From: Cellvibrio sp. 79
GTDB lineage: Bacteria > Pseudomonadota > Gammaproteobacteria > Pseudomonadales > Cellvibrionaceae
Length of the DNA stretch: 64,000 bases
Direction of reading: 5' to 3'
NCBI GenBank assembly: GCA_003056245.1
Contig: MVDH01000001.1
Coordinates: 987,679-1,051,678, forward strand
Below the pieces are notes generated by a model that did not search any database, was not told the DNA's origin, and saw nothing but the letters and a program-made list of their open reading frames with translations. Made by a program: the position numbers and the translations under genes. Below are positions 27,121 through 35,523 of this stretch, in pieces. The first letter of the stretch is position 1. Every line of letters begins with the position of its first letter.

Positions 27121-27751
27121 TTACAGGCACCAATGAATCTTTGAACGGAGATGACTTATGTGTTGGCGCAGTGTTATCAACTGCAATCGAGTTGGTGCGC
27201 GTTGCGCTCAGTATCCGTATCACCTCATTTGGTGCTTCCGGAAATGCTCTATATGCTCCGAGTGGTGCGCGCGATATTTTTTCAACAACCTCCATGCCGG
27301 CAACAATTCTTCCGAATACTGCATAACCGGGTGTTGTTTTAGTGGAATCAAACCCTTCGTTATTTTTCAAATTAATGAAGAACTGCGACGTAGCACTATC
27401 AGGATTGGAAAATCTTGCCATGGCAACTGTTTTGTATTTGTTGAGTAAGCCATTGTCGGACTCATTTTTAATTGGTCTCTTGGTTCTCTTTTCGCGATAA
27501 TCTTCACTCATCCCGCCGCCTTGAACCACAACGCCGGGGACTACGCGGTGAAAAATAGTATCGTCATAAAATTTACTATCAACGTAAGCTAAAAAATTTT
27601 GTACGGTAACAGGGGCTTTGTCAGGATACAGCTCTATGACAAAAGTACCTTTGTCGGTTTTAACGGCAACTAGTAATTGTTCTGCAGCCTGCACGTTTTG
27701 ACAGGCCAGCAGGCACATTATTAATAAAGAGGAAAAAAAGTGTCTGATCAT
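27104..27751 (-). CDS. Periplasmic cyclophilin-type peptidyl-prolyl isomerase
   Basis: 215-aa PpiA-like foldase. A signal peptide occupies about residues 1-22 (SLLIMCLLACQNVQA; the LLAC could also be a lipobox). The cyclophilin core follows: IELYPDKAPVTVQNFLAYVDSKFYDDTIFHRVVPG, VQGGG, ATSQFFINLKNN, YAVFGRIVAGMEVV. The C-terminal 30 residues after LSATRTNS are extra and low in complexity. Its last 17 nt overlap the start of pdxJ. Confidence 0.9.
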   Translation of the reverse strand: MIRHFFSSLLIMCLLACQNVQAAEQLLVAVKTDKGTFVIELYPDKAPVTVQNFLAYVDSKFYDDTIFHRVVPGVVVQGGGMSEDYREKRTKRPIKNESDNGLLNKYKTVAMARFSNPDSATSQFFINLKNNEGFDSTKTTPGYAVFGRIVAGMEVVEKISRAPLGAYRAFPEAPNEVIRILSATRTNSIAVDNTAPTHKSSPFKDSLVPVNENNQ

Positions 27752-27783
27752 GGAAAACTCAAAAATACGTAATGACTAGCTTG

Positions 27784-28443
27784 TTATCGCCATTCTGATC
27801 TGCGTTTGCGACGTCCCAAACCTTGCAAAAGAAAAGATAAAATTACACCTCCCAGTATCAAACCACCACCATAAACCCACTGGTTAAAACGCTCGGTGTT
27901 TTTTAACTTTTCATTCTCCGCTTTAAGATAATCTGCATGAGTTTGGAGTAATTGGTTCTCTTTTAACAAACGTTCATGTTCATCTTCCAGATTCAACGCT
28001 GTTGTTGCGGCCTGGCGCATATCTTCAGTATCAGTTAACAGTTGCTGGTGCTCTTGCTGGATTTTTGTGAGCTGCTCTTTTAATTGAACGTTTTCAGCAT
28101 TCACTGCAACCAAATCTTTTGATGATGTCGATAGCGTTGCTAATTGCATGGCTGCGGTTGGCTTGTCGGTCAGGTTTTGGCTGCGAACCCAACCTTCCGT
28201 GCCATCCGGTGTTACGACTAATGACCATAAGTTGTTATCAGTGCCGGTTTCTTCGCGAATAAAATTTAACTTAGTGCCACTGCCAACACCTTGTTGCAAC
28301 ACGCTGGCTTGAGGGTTTTTATCGCTACGAACGGGAACGTAAATAACGTCGGAAACATACTTATCGACTGCAAATGCCGAAGAGCTAATAAGTGATAGCG
28401 TGAGAATCGAGAGAGTAGCACCGGGCAAGGGAATATTTTTCAC
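27784..28443 (-). CDS. YgiM-like SH3b-coiled coil membrane protein
   Basis: 219-aa protein: signal peptide (about 1-25), bacterial SH3 domain (about 27-95, with YVPVRSDKNPQASVLQQ and GWVRSQNLTDKP), a long coiled coil (about 105-180), and one C-terminal membrane helix (GGGLILGGVILSFLLQGL) with a basic tail. This matches the YgiM/TIGR04211 architecture: an inner-membrane anchored periplasmic protein of unknown role. The start is GTG at 28443, with GGAA upstream. Confidence 0.88.
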   Translation of the reverse strand: MKNIPLPGATLSILTLSLISSSAFAVDKYVSDVIYVPVRSDKNPQASVLQQGVGSGTKLNFIREETGTDNNLWSLVVTPDGTEGWVRSQNLTDKPTAAMQLATLSTSSKDLVAVNAENVQLKEQLTKIQQEHQQLLTDTEDMRQAATTALNLEDEHERLLKENQLLQTHADYLKAENEKLKNTERFNQWVYGGGLILGGVILSFLLQGLGRRKRRSEWR

Positions 28444-28483
28444 AGTGATTCCAATCCTTAAACAAAAGATAAAAAAAGAAAAT

Positions 28484-28783
28484 TTATGGCAAGACTTTTT
28501 TGAATGGTTTTACGATCACGTTTGCGTAAATACCGGCCGCCACATAAGGGTCTTCATCAGCCCATTGTTGTGCAGTCTCCAGCGATGGGAATTCAGCAAT
28601 AACGAGACTGCCGGTAAAACCGGCATCACCCGGGTTCTCATTGTCGATAGCAGGGTGCGGACCAGCTACAAATAAACGGGCCTCGTCGCTGAGTTGTTGC
28701 AATCTGGCTAAATGCGCGGGGCGAGTGATCTTACGTTTTTCAAGGCTGTCTGGATGGTCTTCGCTGATAATGGCGTAAAGCAT
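28484..28783 (-). CDS. YciI-like family protein
   Basis: 99-aa protein of the ferredoxin-fold YciI family: [28 protein letters not shown], then GPHPAIDN...[23 protein letters not shown]. The His in RPAHLARL and the Asp in ADEDPY form the family's putative active site; the reaction is unknown. ATG 28783 is chosen over GTG 28810 because MLYAII is the family start. In E. coli yciI sits near yciB/yciC; here a membrane protein gene lies upstream on the same strand. Confidence 0.92.
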   Translation of the reverse strand: MLYAIISEDHPDSLEKRKITRPAHLARLQQLSDEARLFVAGPHPAIDNENPGDAGFTGSLVIAEFPSLETAQQWADEDPYVAAGIYANVIVKPFKKVLP

Positions 28784-28849
28784 TTCATTCTTCTCTTGAT
28801 TTGATTTCACACATTGAATAATAAAAATATTGTGCTTGCTATGCTCGAG

Positions 28850-29623
28850 TTAACTCGCATTTTCGTCGTTCATGTTAATCACTTCTTCAAGTGTTAAATG
28901 CGTTAACAGGCGAATACTGCGGAATACATAAAATAATGTGCCCATCATAATGATCATCATCGGCAAAGCAATTACCAAATAGCTCCATGCGGTCATTTCT
29001 CCCAACTCCGCATTGAATTCAGCGGTGCCGCCTGGGCTCACCAGAATTAATTTTGCCAATACATAATTCAGTACAGACGATAAAAAGAATGAACCGGCAA
29101 TTAGCATTGAGGCATTAATTAAGGTGCGATCAAATTGTTTTTGGGTATTGTATTGTGCAAGTGCAGCGTTGACTTTATCGATTTTCAAAACTTTATCGTT
29201 ATAGATAAAGACTTTTACTATCGGGTAGCGTGTTTTGATCGAGATGAGCGTAATAATTCCGAGCAGGCCGGGAATAGCTGCTTCTTTAATGGCGAAATAT
29301 TCAGGGGGTAATTTCAATAGACTAAGACCGCCTGTCAATAGAACGCTAATCACCCCCAGTGCTGAAAAAATATTCAATTTTTTATTGATTGCAAAATCGC
29401 GTAGTCCGTAACAGATCGGAAAAGCGAGCGCAATAATTAATCCCCAGGTTGGTCCCAAATATTCATCGTTACTCAGTTTGGTTAAAATTAGCGTGGGAAT
29501 TACAATGTTCATCAGCAAATTGGCAAAAAAACTTTCTTTTTTAGCCGCTGGTTGCGATTTACTCGTTTGTTGTTGATCCTTATCAGCTAACATGTTCGGC
29601 GTTTCTTCATTTTTGTCTGTCAT
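28850..29623 (-). CDS. VC0807-like multi-pass inner membrane protein
   Basis: 257-aa protein with a polar N-terminus rich in Gln/Lys (about 1-35) and about six membrane segments, including NLLMNIVIPTLILTKLS, GLIIALAFPICYGLRD, IFSALGVISVLLTGGLSLL and YLVIALPMMIIMMGTLFYVFR. It resembles the VC0807/septation-protein-like family of unknown function. ATG at 29623 is used, not the TTG two codons earlier. It is divergent from rnm with a 39-bp spacer, so the promoters overlap, and it probably leads a transcript with the YciI-like gene. Confidence 0.8.
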   Translation of the reverse strand: MTDKNEETPNMLADKDQQQTSKSQPAAKKESFFANLLMNIVIPTLILTKLSNDEYLGPTWGLIIALAFPICYGLRDFAINKKLNIFSALGVISVLLTGGLSLLKLPPEYFAIKEAAIPGLLGIITLISIKTRYPIVKVFIYNDKVLKIDKVNAALAQYNTQKQFDRTLINASMLIAGSFFLSSVLNYVLAKLILVSPGGTAEFNAELGEMTAWSYLVIALPMMIIMMGTLFYVFRSIRLLTHLTLEEVINMNDENAS

Positions 29624-29662
29624 GACCAATCCAGATGATATTGCTCAAGTCGTGGGGTTAGT

Positions 29663-30496
29663 GTGATTTTTGATCTGCATAGCCATACTTATTTTTCTGA
29701 CGGAGCCTTAAGTCCCGAGGCTTTGGTTGAGCGCGCAAAAGCGCGTGGCGTGTCCGTGCTGGCGATCACGGATCACGATACCATAGCCGGCGTTGGTCTT
29801 GCACATAAAGCTGCCGTTAAAGCGGGCATTGAACTAATTGCGGGTATCGAATTTTCGAGCCAGTGGGGAAAAGGTGGTGTTCATATCGTAGGCCTTGGGG
29901 TAAATCCTGATTCGCCCGAGTTGCGAGCAGCAATTAGTTTTCAAGAGCAAGCGCGGGAGGCGCGCTCCAAGGCAATTGGTGATCGTTTATCTAAAGCCGG
30001 TTTCCCCGGTGCATTAGCGGGTGCAAAGGCGCTTGCAGGGGACGGCACCATGGGGCGGCCTCATTTTGCGCAATACCTGGTAAATATCGGCGCTGTAAAA
30101 AACATTAATGCAGCCTTTAAGAAATATCTAGGTACTGGCAAGCCGGCAGATGTGAAATACCAATGGCCGCTAATGAACGAAGTTATCGGCTGGATTCATG
30201 CTGCTGGCGGGGTTGCCGTGCTGGCTCATCCCGCCAAATATGAATTAACCCGGATGAAGATGTGTGCGTTAGTAGATTCTTTTGCGGCGGCTGGTGGCGA
30301 CGCGGTCGAGGTTATCAGCGGGTTACAGCCAATGAGCCTGACACAGGATTTGATTAATATTGTGAATGCTCGTTCTCTCTATGCGTCTTGCGGGTCCGAT
30401 TTTCATGCTCCCGACCAGATCTGGCAAGAATTAGGTAGCTTTGGCGTTTTGCCTGATAACGTCAAACCAGTATGGAATTTGCTAGGGTTTTCATAA
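29663..30496 (+). CDS. rnm: PHP-domain 5'-3' exoribonuclease RNase AM (YciV/TrpH)
   Basis: 277-aa PHP-superfamily phosphoesterase. Metal-binding motifs: DLHSHTYFSDG at the N-terminus, AITDHDT (about residue 39), E in IAGIEFS, VLAHPAKYE and the C-terminal GSDFHAP. E. coli RNase AM matures the 5' ends of 23S, 16S and 5S rRNA and degrades short 3'-phosphorylated nucleotides. The start is GTG at 29663 with GGGG upstream. It heads the conserved cluster rnm-yciO-scpA-scpB-rluB. Confidence 0.93.
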   Translation: MIFDLHSHTYFSDGALSPEALVERAKARGVSVLAITDHDTIAGVGLAHKAAVKAGIELIAGIEFSSQWGKGGVHIVGLGVNPDSPELRAAISFQEQAREARSKAIGDRLSKAGFPGALAGAKALAGDGTMGRPHFAQYLVNIGAVKNINAAFKKYLGTGKPADVKYQWPLMNEVIGWIHAAGGVAVLAHPAKYELTRMKMCALVDSFAAAGGDAVEVISGLQPMSLTQDLINIVNARSLYASCGSDFHAPDQIWQELGSFGVLPDNVKPVWNLLGFS

Positions 30497-30548
30497 CAGA
30501 CCTTGCGTCGGAACTTATTGCCGGCAATACCCTATAGAGAGATTAGCT

Positions 30549-31175
30549 ATGGCCCAGTTTTTTCAAATCCACCCGGAAAACCCCCAGCATCGTTTAATTG
30601 CGCAAGCTACTGACATTATTCGCAAGGGTGGGGTGGTTGTGTATCCTACGGATTCCGCCTACGCGTTGGGTTGCCATATCGGCGACAAAGATGCGCTTGA
30701 GCGTATCCGCACCTTGCGCAAACTTGATAAAAATCACAATTTCACCCTGATGTGTCGCGATCTCTCCGAGCTCGCTACTTATGCGCGAGTAGATAATCAG
30801 GCATTTCGCTTGATCAAAAATCACACGCCGGGAGCCTATACCTTTATCTTGGAGGCGACCGCAGATGTGCCGCGCCGGTTGTTGCATCCCAAACGAAAAA
30901 CTATTGGTTTGCGCGTTCCGGATAATCTGATTGCGCTTGCACTGATGGAGGAGTTGGGGGAGCCCTTGATGACAAGCAGCTTGCTACTGCCCGGTGAAGA
31001 GTTGCCGATGACTGATCCCTATGATATTCGCGATACGCTTGAGCATTTCGTTGATCTGGTGATTGATGGGGGTTATTGCGGAATGGAACCTACAACGGTG
31101 ATAGATCTGACCGGCGATAATCCCGAGCTCGTGCGCCAGGGTAAAGGCGATTTCTCGCCCTTTGAATCTAACTGA
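30549..31175 (+). CDS. yciO: Sua5/YciO-family protein YciO
   Basis: 208-aa relative of the threonylcarbamoyl-AMP synthases TsaC/Sua5. The YrdC fold shows VVVYPTDSAYALGCHI, RTLRKLDKNHNFTLMC and KTIGLRVPDN. YciO differs from TsaC and its own role in tRNA modification is weak or uncertain. GAGAGA precedes the ATG. It is in the conserved order rnm-yciO-scpA. Confidence 0.93.
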   Translation: MAQFFQIHPENPQHRLIAQATDIIRKGGVVVYPTDSAYALGCHIGDKDALERIRTLRKLDKNHNFTLMCRDLSELATYARVDNQAFRLIKNHTPGAYTFILEATADVPRRLLHPKRKTIGLRVPDNLIALALMEELGEPLMTSSLLLPGEELPMTDPYDIRDTLEHFVDLVIDGGYCGMEPTTVIDLTGDNPELVRQGKGDFSPFESN

Positions 31176-31234
31176 TTGATTCTTAAGATAATTATTTGTT
31201 CCTGCTGCCGCTGTCCGGCATCCCCTTAAATAGC

Positions 31235-31240
31235 TATAAT
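31235..31240 (+). promoter_or_regulatory. -10 element upstream of scpA
   Basis: TATAAT within GCTATAATG, with weak -35 CTGTCC (31211-31216, 18-bp spacer). A 6-bp stem-loop, GAGCCC / GGGCTC (31255-31272), lies in the predicted leader. Confidence 0.45.
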
Positions 31241-31303
31241 GCCGCCCTTATCTTGAGCCCGAGTTGGGGCTCGAATGCTTATCGAATCTTGCGAGTTAAT
31301 TGA

Positions 31304-32203
31304 GTGAGCGAAACTCCCGATACCGTCGTTCCTGCTGATGCACTGGCAGAACAAGCGTCAACTGAAAAGGCGATCACGGATCCAGTGGTCGTTGCTGATG
31401 GTGGGCAGAATAATCATCCGCAACAAGGCGAAATGCCTTTCGCTGTTGTGCATGGTAAGGCTTACACCCAGTTACCCCAGGATTTATATATTCCTCCGGA
31501 TGCTCTCGAAGTGTTTCTGGAAGCCTTTGAAGGGCCGCTGGATTTATTGCTTTATCTGATTCGTCGCCAGAATATCGACATCCTCGATATCAACGTATCT
31601 GAAATCACTTCCCAGTACATGGCTTATGTCGAGCTAATGGAATCCCATCAGTTTGAGCTGGCCGCTGAATATCTGGTGATGGCGGCTATGTTGGCGGAGA
31701 TCAAGTCGCGCATGCTTTTACCGCGCTCATCCGAAGAACAGGAGGAGGAAGAGGACCCACGTGCTTCCCTTATCCGTCGTTTGCAGGAATATGAACGCTT
31801 TAAGCAAGCAGCGGAGGATCTGGATAAAGTTCCACGGGTTGGCCGCAATGTATTCCCGGTTTCCGCGGCTGGCCCTGATCGCAATTTGACACGTCTTGAT
31901 CCCGATGTGGAATTGCAGGAATTACTACTCGCATTATCAGAAGTGCTGCGTCGCGCTGATATGTTTGAAAGCCACCATGTATCCAAAGAGAAGTTGTCCA
32001 CCCGTGAGCGGATGGCTCAGGTGCTGGATACCCTTGCACATCATCACTTTGTTCCCTTTGTCAGTCTGTTCAAAGTGGAGGAAGGGCGCCTTGGTGTAGT
32101 GGTTACCTTTTTAGCAGTAATGGAATTGATTAAGGAATCGCTGATAGAAATTGTCCAAAGCGAAGCCTTTGCTCCTATTCATGTAAAAGCCAGAACACAA
32201 TGA
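31304..32203 (+). CDS. scpA: Segregation and condensation protein A
   Basis: 299-aa kleisin subunit of the SMC-ScpAB chromosome condensin. The core begins after a variable acidic N-terminus: FEGPLDLLLYLIRRQNIDILDINVSEIT, then LAAEYLVMAAMLAEIKSRMLLP, and the C-terminal winged helix ending VVVTFLAVMELIKES. The start is GTG at 31304, weakly supported; the first 65 residues are variable in the family. The stop overlaps the scpB start (ATGA). No smc or mukB gene is in the window. Confidence 0.94.
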   Translation: MSETPDTVVPADALAEQASTEKAITDPVVVADGGQNNHPQQGEMPFAVVHGKAYTQLPQDLYIPPDALEVFLEAFEGPLDLLLYLIRRQNIDILDINVSEITSQYMAYVELMESHQFELAAEYLVMAAMLAEIKSRMLLPRSSEEQEEEEDPRASLIRRLQEYERFKQAAEDLDKVPRVGRNVFPVSAAGPDRNLTRLDPDVELQELLLALSEVLRRADMFESHHVSKEKLSTRERMAQVLDTLAHHHFVPFVSLFKVEEGRLGVVVTFLAVMELIKESLIEIVQSEAFAPIHVKARTQ

Positions 32204-33114
32204 CAAACGAAAATCACGAAGAAGAATTGGACGCTCTTGACGCTGAAGAAGGCAGTAGCCAGCTATTTGAAGAGACGGTTATTGAAGAATCCGCCACCGT
32301 ACCTGTTACCCAGATGCCGGTAGATGCGGCATTACTGCGTAAAATTATTGAAGGTGCAATTCTGGCGTCGGGTCAGCCGATGACTGTGGCGCGCTTGCTT
32401 GAACTGTTTGACGAAGAAGTTGCTCCCTCAAAAGAGGAAATTATTGCAGCGCTTGCTGATATTCAGGTCGCCTGCGAAGAGCGTGGTTTTGAACTGAAAG
32501 AAGTTGCATCAGGCTGGCGATTTCAGGTGCGCGATAATTTAGCGCCCTGGGTGAACCGTTTGTGGGAAGAAAAGCCGCAGAAGTATTCACGAGCGTTGCT
32601 CGAAACATTATCGCTGATTGCTTACCGCCAACCGATTACGCGGGGTGATATTGAAGAGATTCGCGGTGTAGCGGTGAGTTCCCATATCATTAAAACGCTA
32701 TTGGAACGCGATTGGGTTAAGGTCGTTGGGCATCGTGATGTACCGGGAAGGCCCTCACTTTATGCAACTACTCGCCAATTTCTGGACTACTTTAATTTAA
32801 AGAGCCTGGAAGAGTTGCCGTCATTGAGTGAAATTCGCGATCTGGATGAATTAAATCCAGTGTTGGATTTGGGGGAATCAGGTTTGGGAGAAAAAGATAC
32901 GGACGCTCCAATTCCTGATGATACAACGGCTCCTGATGACACAGCGGCGCCGGAAATCGTGGATGTGCGGCCCGAAGTGAATGAGGCCTTGCTGTATGAG
33001 GAAGGCTTCGTTGATGGTGAAGAAGCATTTGTTGATGTGGATGAACATGATGCTCCTGCAAAAACTGAACATTCAGATATCGATGAAAATCAAGAGGAAA
33101 CAGGCAGCCATTAA
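32200..33114 (+). CDS. scpB: Segregation and condensation protein B
   Basis: 304-aa kite subunit of the condensin. Two winged-helix domains (about residues 45-205) include LRKIIEGAILASGQPMTVARLLELF, ALLETLSLIAYRQPITRGDIEEIRGV and RPSLYATTRQFLDYF. The N-terminal 40 residues and the C-terminal 90 are strongly acidic (Asp/Glu) and variable. It overlaps scpA by 4 nt, indicating coupling. rluB starts 20 nt after the stop, as in many gammaproteobacteria. Confidence 0.94.
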   Translation: MTNENHEEELDALDAEEGSSQLFEETVIEESATVPVTQMPVDAALLRKIIEGAILASGQPMTVARLLELFDEEVAPSKEEIIAALADIQVACEERGFELKEVASGWRFQVRDNLAPWVNRLWEEKPQKYSRALLETLSLIAYRQPITRGDIEEIRGVAVSSHIIKTLLERDWVKVVGHRDVPGRPSLYATTRQFLDYFNLKSLEELPSLSEIRDLDELNPVLDLGESGLGEKDTDAPIPDDTTAPDDTAAPEIVDVRPEVNEALLYEEGFVDGEEAFVDVDEHDAPAKTEHSDIDENQEETGSH

Positions 33115-33134
33115 GCTGCGTATTTATTAATTCT

Positions 33135-34259
33135 ATGGTGAAGAAAATCGACCAGGATAAACCTGAAAAATCTACCAGGGCTGTGAAGCCAGTAGTGGCC
33201 GGAAAAGGTGCGGGTGCAAAACGCAACCAGGAAAAAACGGCGAGTGGAGAAAAACCCACGGTAAAGAAATCTGCTCCGGCAAAGGCGCGCAATAAATCTG
33301 TAGCAGGTGCTGAGTCAGGCAAATCACATTCAAAACAGGCAGCTGTAAAAGTCGCAAAACCCGACGAAAGTAAAGCTGTTCCGTCTGATGAAAAATTGCA
33401 AAAAGTGCTGGCCCGTGCTGGTGCTGGTTCCCGTCGTGAGATGGAGCGATTGATTGAGGCCGGACAAGTAAAAGTCAATGATCATATCGCCAAGCTTGGC
33501 GACAGAGTTACCAACAAAGATAAAATCTTTGTTAATGGTCAGCGTATTATTTTGCGCACGGAATTAACACGTCGCCGCGTTATTCTTTATAACAAACCCG
33601 AAGGAGAAATTTGCTCCCGCTCTGATCCCGAAGGCCGTCCAACGGTTTATGATCGTTTGCCTGGATTAAATGGTGAGCGTTGGATTTCAGTAGGTCGCCT
33701 TGATTTCAATACCAGCGGTTTGCTGTTATTTACCAATGATGGTGAGTTGGCTAATAAACTTATGCATCCATCCTCGGTCATTGATCGTGAATATCTCGTA
33801 CGTATTCAAGGTGACGTCACCGATGAAATGAAAGAGCAATTATTGGATGGCGTTTTACTTGATGACGGCGTTGCACGCTTCACTGATATTGTTGATGGTG
33901 CAGGCGAAGGTAAAAACCGCTGGTTTTATTGTGTGGTGATGGAGGGGCGCAACCGCGAGGTGCGTCGCTTGTGGGAGTCGCAAGGCGTTAAAGTTAGTCG
34001 CTTGAAACGTGTGCGTTACGCGAATATTTTTATTCCCTCCCATGTGCGAGTTGGTCAATGGATCGATTTAACTGAGCGCGAAATTCAGGATTTGTGTATG
34101 ACAGCGGGGTTTGATAGCTCTACCTATACGCGAATTATGCAGCCCACGCGTGATGAGCTTGCCCAGTTGCAGCGTCACGATAAAAAACTGCGCGCTGCTT
34201 CTGCCGCACCACGTCGTCATAAGGCACCCCCGCGTAAACGACCTCCTATTGTTGAATAA
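33135..34259 (+). CDS. rluB: 23S rRNA pseudouridine(2605) synthase RluB
   Basis: 374-aa RsuA-family enzyme. A basic, low-complexity N-terminal extension (about residues 1-85, Lys/Ala rich) precedes the S4 RNA-binding domain (EKLQKVLARAGAGSRREMERLIEAGQVKVNDH). The catalytic domain carries the Asp in VGRLDFNTSGLLLFTNDG, then GRNREVRRLWESQG. The C-terminus is again basic (RRHKAPPRKRPP). Both tails probably contact rRNA. It is the last gene of the rnm-rluB cluster and is followed by a good terminator. Confidence 0.94.
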   Translation: MVKKIDQDKPEKSTRAVKPVVAGKGAGAKRNQEKTASGEKPTVKKSAPAKARNKSVAGAESGKSHSKQAAVKVAKPDESKAVPSDEKLQKVLARAGAGSRREMERLIEAGQVKVNDHIAKLGDRVTNKDKIFVNGQRIILRTELTRRRVILYNKPEGEICSRSDPEGRPTVYDRLPGLNGERWISVGRLDFNTSGLLLFTNDGELANKLMHPSSVIDREYLVRIQGDVTDEMKEQLLDGVLLDDGVARFTDIVDGAGEGKNRWFYCVVMEGRNREVRRLWESQGVKVSRLKRVRYANIFIPSHVRVGQWIDLTEREIQDLCMTAGFDSSTYTRIMQPTRDELAQLQRHDKKLRAASAAPRRHKAPPRKRPPIVE

Positions 34260-34279
34260 TAGTGGTACCAGAAATAGGA

Positions 34280-34306
34280 AAGCCGCATATTGATGCGGCT
34301 TTTTTA
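34280..34306. terminator. Terminator of rluB
   Basis: AAGCCGCAT (34280-34288), loop ATTG, ATGCGGCTT (34293-34301), then TTTTT. A perfect 9-bp stem. The convergent cyclase gene ends 20 bp further on. Confidence 0.9.
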
Positions 34307-34325
34307 TTGGAAGCGAAAGTTCCCG

Positions 34326-35261
34326 TTATTGGATTATTTCCAAATCATCGCTACTAATTACGCAATTCCTGCCTTTGGCTTTTGCTTGATAGAGAGCTGC
34401 ATCTGCACGATCAAACAAGTCATTGATATGCTCTTTGGCTTTGTTGGCATGGCGTGTTGCAATACCAATACTCACTGTGGTGCCAATCGATTTGCCGTTG
34501 TAACTAACATGTGTCTGTTCAATTTGTTGGCGAATTCTCTCGGCAATAATTTTTGCGCCTTCTGCATTTGTTTTTCCAAGTAATACCACGAATTCTTCGC
34601 CGCCATAGCGGAAGATAATATCCGAGCCTCGGCAAACTGCCTGAATGCTTCGTGCAATTTCACAGAGCACTAAGTCGCCGCGATGATGGCCGTATTCGTC
34701 GTTAATTTTTTTAAAATAATCCGCATCAATCATCAGTAGCGATAATTCGTGATCATGACGCTCTGCCAATTGCAGTTCGCGATTCAGGGCTGAATCCAGC
34801 GCGGCGCGATTTCCCAGCATCGTCAATGGATCGAGTAATGCCAGGCGCATGGCTGTTTGATAGCGAATTGCGTTACGCAATGGATAAATGAGTGAGCTGA
34901 GTAAAAACTCCAGCGTAATAAGTTCGCTATCGGCAAAGCGTTTACTGCGGCTAAAAACGATTTCACCCAGGTAACCTTCATCGGTCGTTAAACGATAATC
35001 GCAATGGTGCAGGCATTCGCGGCCAATTTTTTGATCAGGATTATTATTGCCAAATTTAAACACCAACCCGGACAGGCTAACCGCGCTTTGAATGTGTTTA
35101 TAAAACGAGGTAAGAACTTCAGTGGGGTCCAGGCTCATTTGCAATGCTTGGGCAAGGCGAACCCTGGTGGCTAATTCCTGCTCCGGTGTTAACGGGGTTA
35201 GAGGGAGATTGCTTGTGCCGTTTGCCAAACTGGCTCCGATCACCATAGTCATGTCCCGCAT
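34326..35261 (-). CDS. Soluble GGDEF diguanylate cyclase
   Basis: 311-aa enzyme making c-di-GMP from two GTP. The N-terminal 140 residues look like a GAF-type sensor (VLTSFYKHIQSAVSLSGLVFKFG...). The GGDEF domain (about 145-305) has DPLTMLGNRAALD, the intact active site GGEEF, and an allosteric I-site RGSD exactly five residues before it. Activity with product inhibition is therefore expected. There are no membrane segments. It converges with rluB and lies downstream of the cpxRA genes on the same strand with a 262-bp gap. Confidence 0.93.
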   Translation of the reverse strand: MRDMTMVIGASLANGTSNLPLTPLTPEQELATRVRLAQALQMSLDPTEVLTSFYKHIQSAVSLSGLVFKFGNNNPDQKIGRECLHHCDYRLTTDEGYLGEIVFSRSKRFADSELITLEFLLSSLIYPLRNAIRYQTAMRLALLDPLTMLGNRAALDSALNRELQLAERHDHELSLLMIDADYFKKINDEYGHHRGDLVLCEIARSIQAVCRGSDIIFRYGGEEFVVLLGKTNAEGAKIIAERIRQQIEQTHVSYNGKSIGTTVSIGIATRHANKAKEHINDLFDRADAALYQAKAKGRNCVISSDDLEIIQ

Positions 35262-35523
35262 AATAATTACCTGTTTTTGTTGGATTTGTGCTCAGTCTTG
35301 CCGCTTTTGCGGATTAAGGCGTCTGTATCAGGCTTTTAGCGAAATCTATGCCAGCTTCTTAAGGCGGAAAAATATATAGTAAAAACAATTAGTTAAGATG
35401 GTGGCGTGACTACTGAATGCGGCAATTTATCGACAAAAAAAGCAGTGTCAGCGGGATGGGATACGGAAAGAGTTTGCCGCCAGTCAAAAGATTGTCGGTA
35501 TTCAAGGGCGGAATTATGAGAGG

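Noticed and set aside
32792-33478. 228-residue open frame opposite scpB/rluB
   Set aside because: It crosses two well-supported genes and has low-complexity Pro/Leu/His composition typical of antisense reading.
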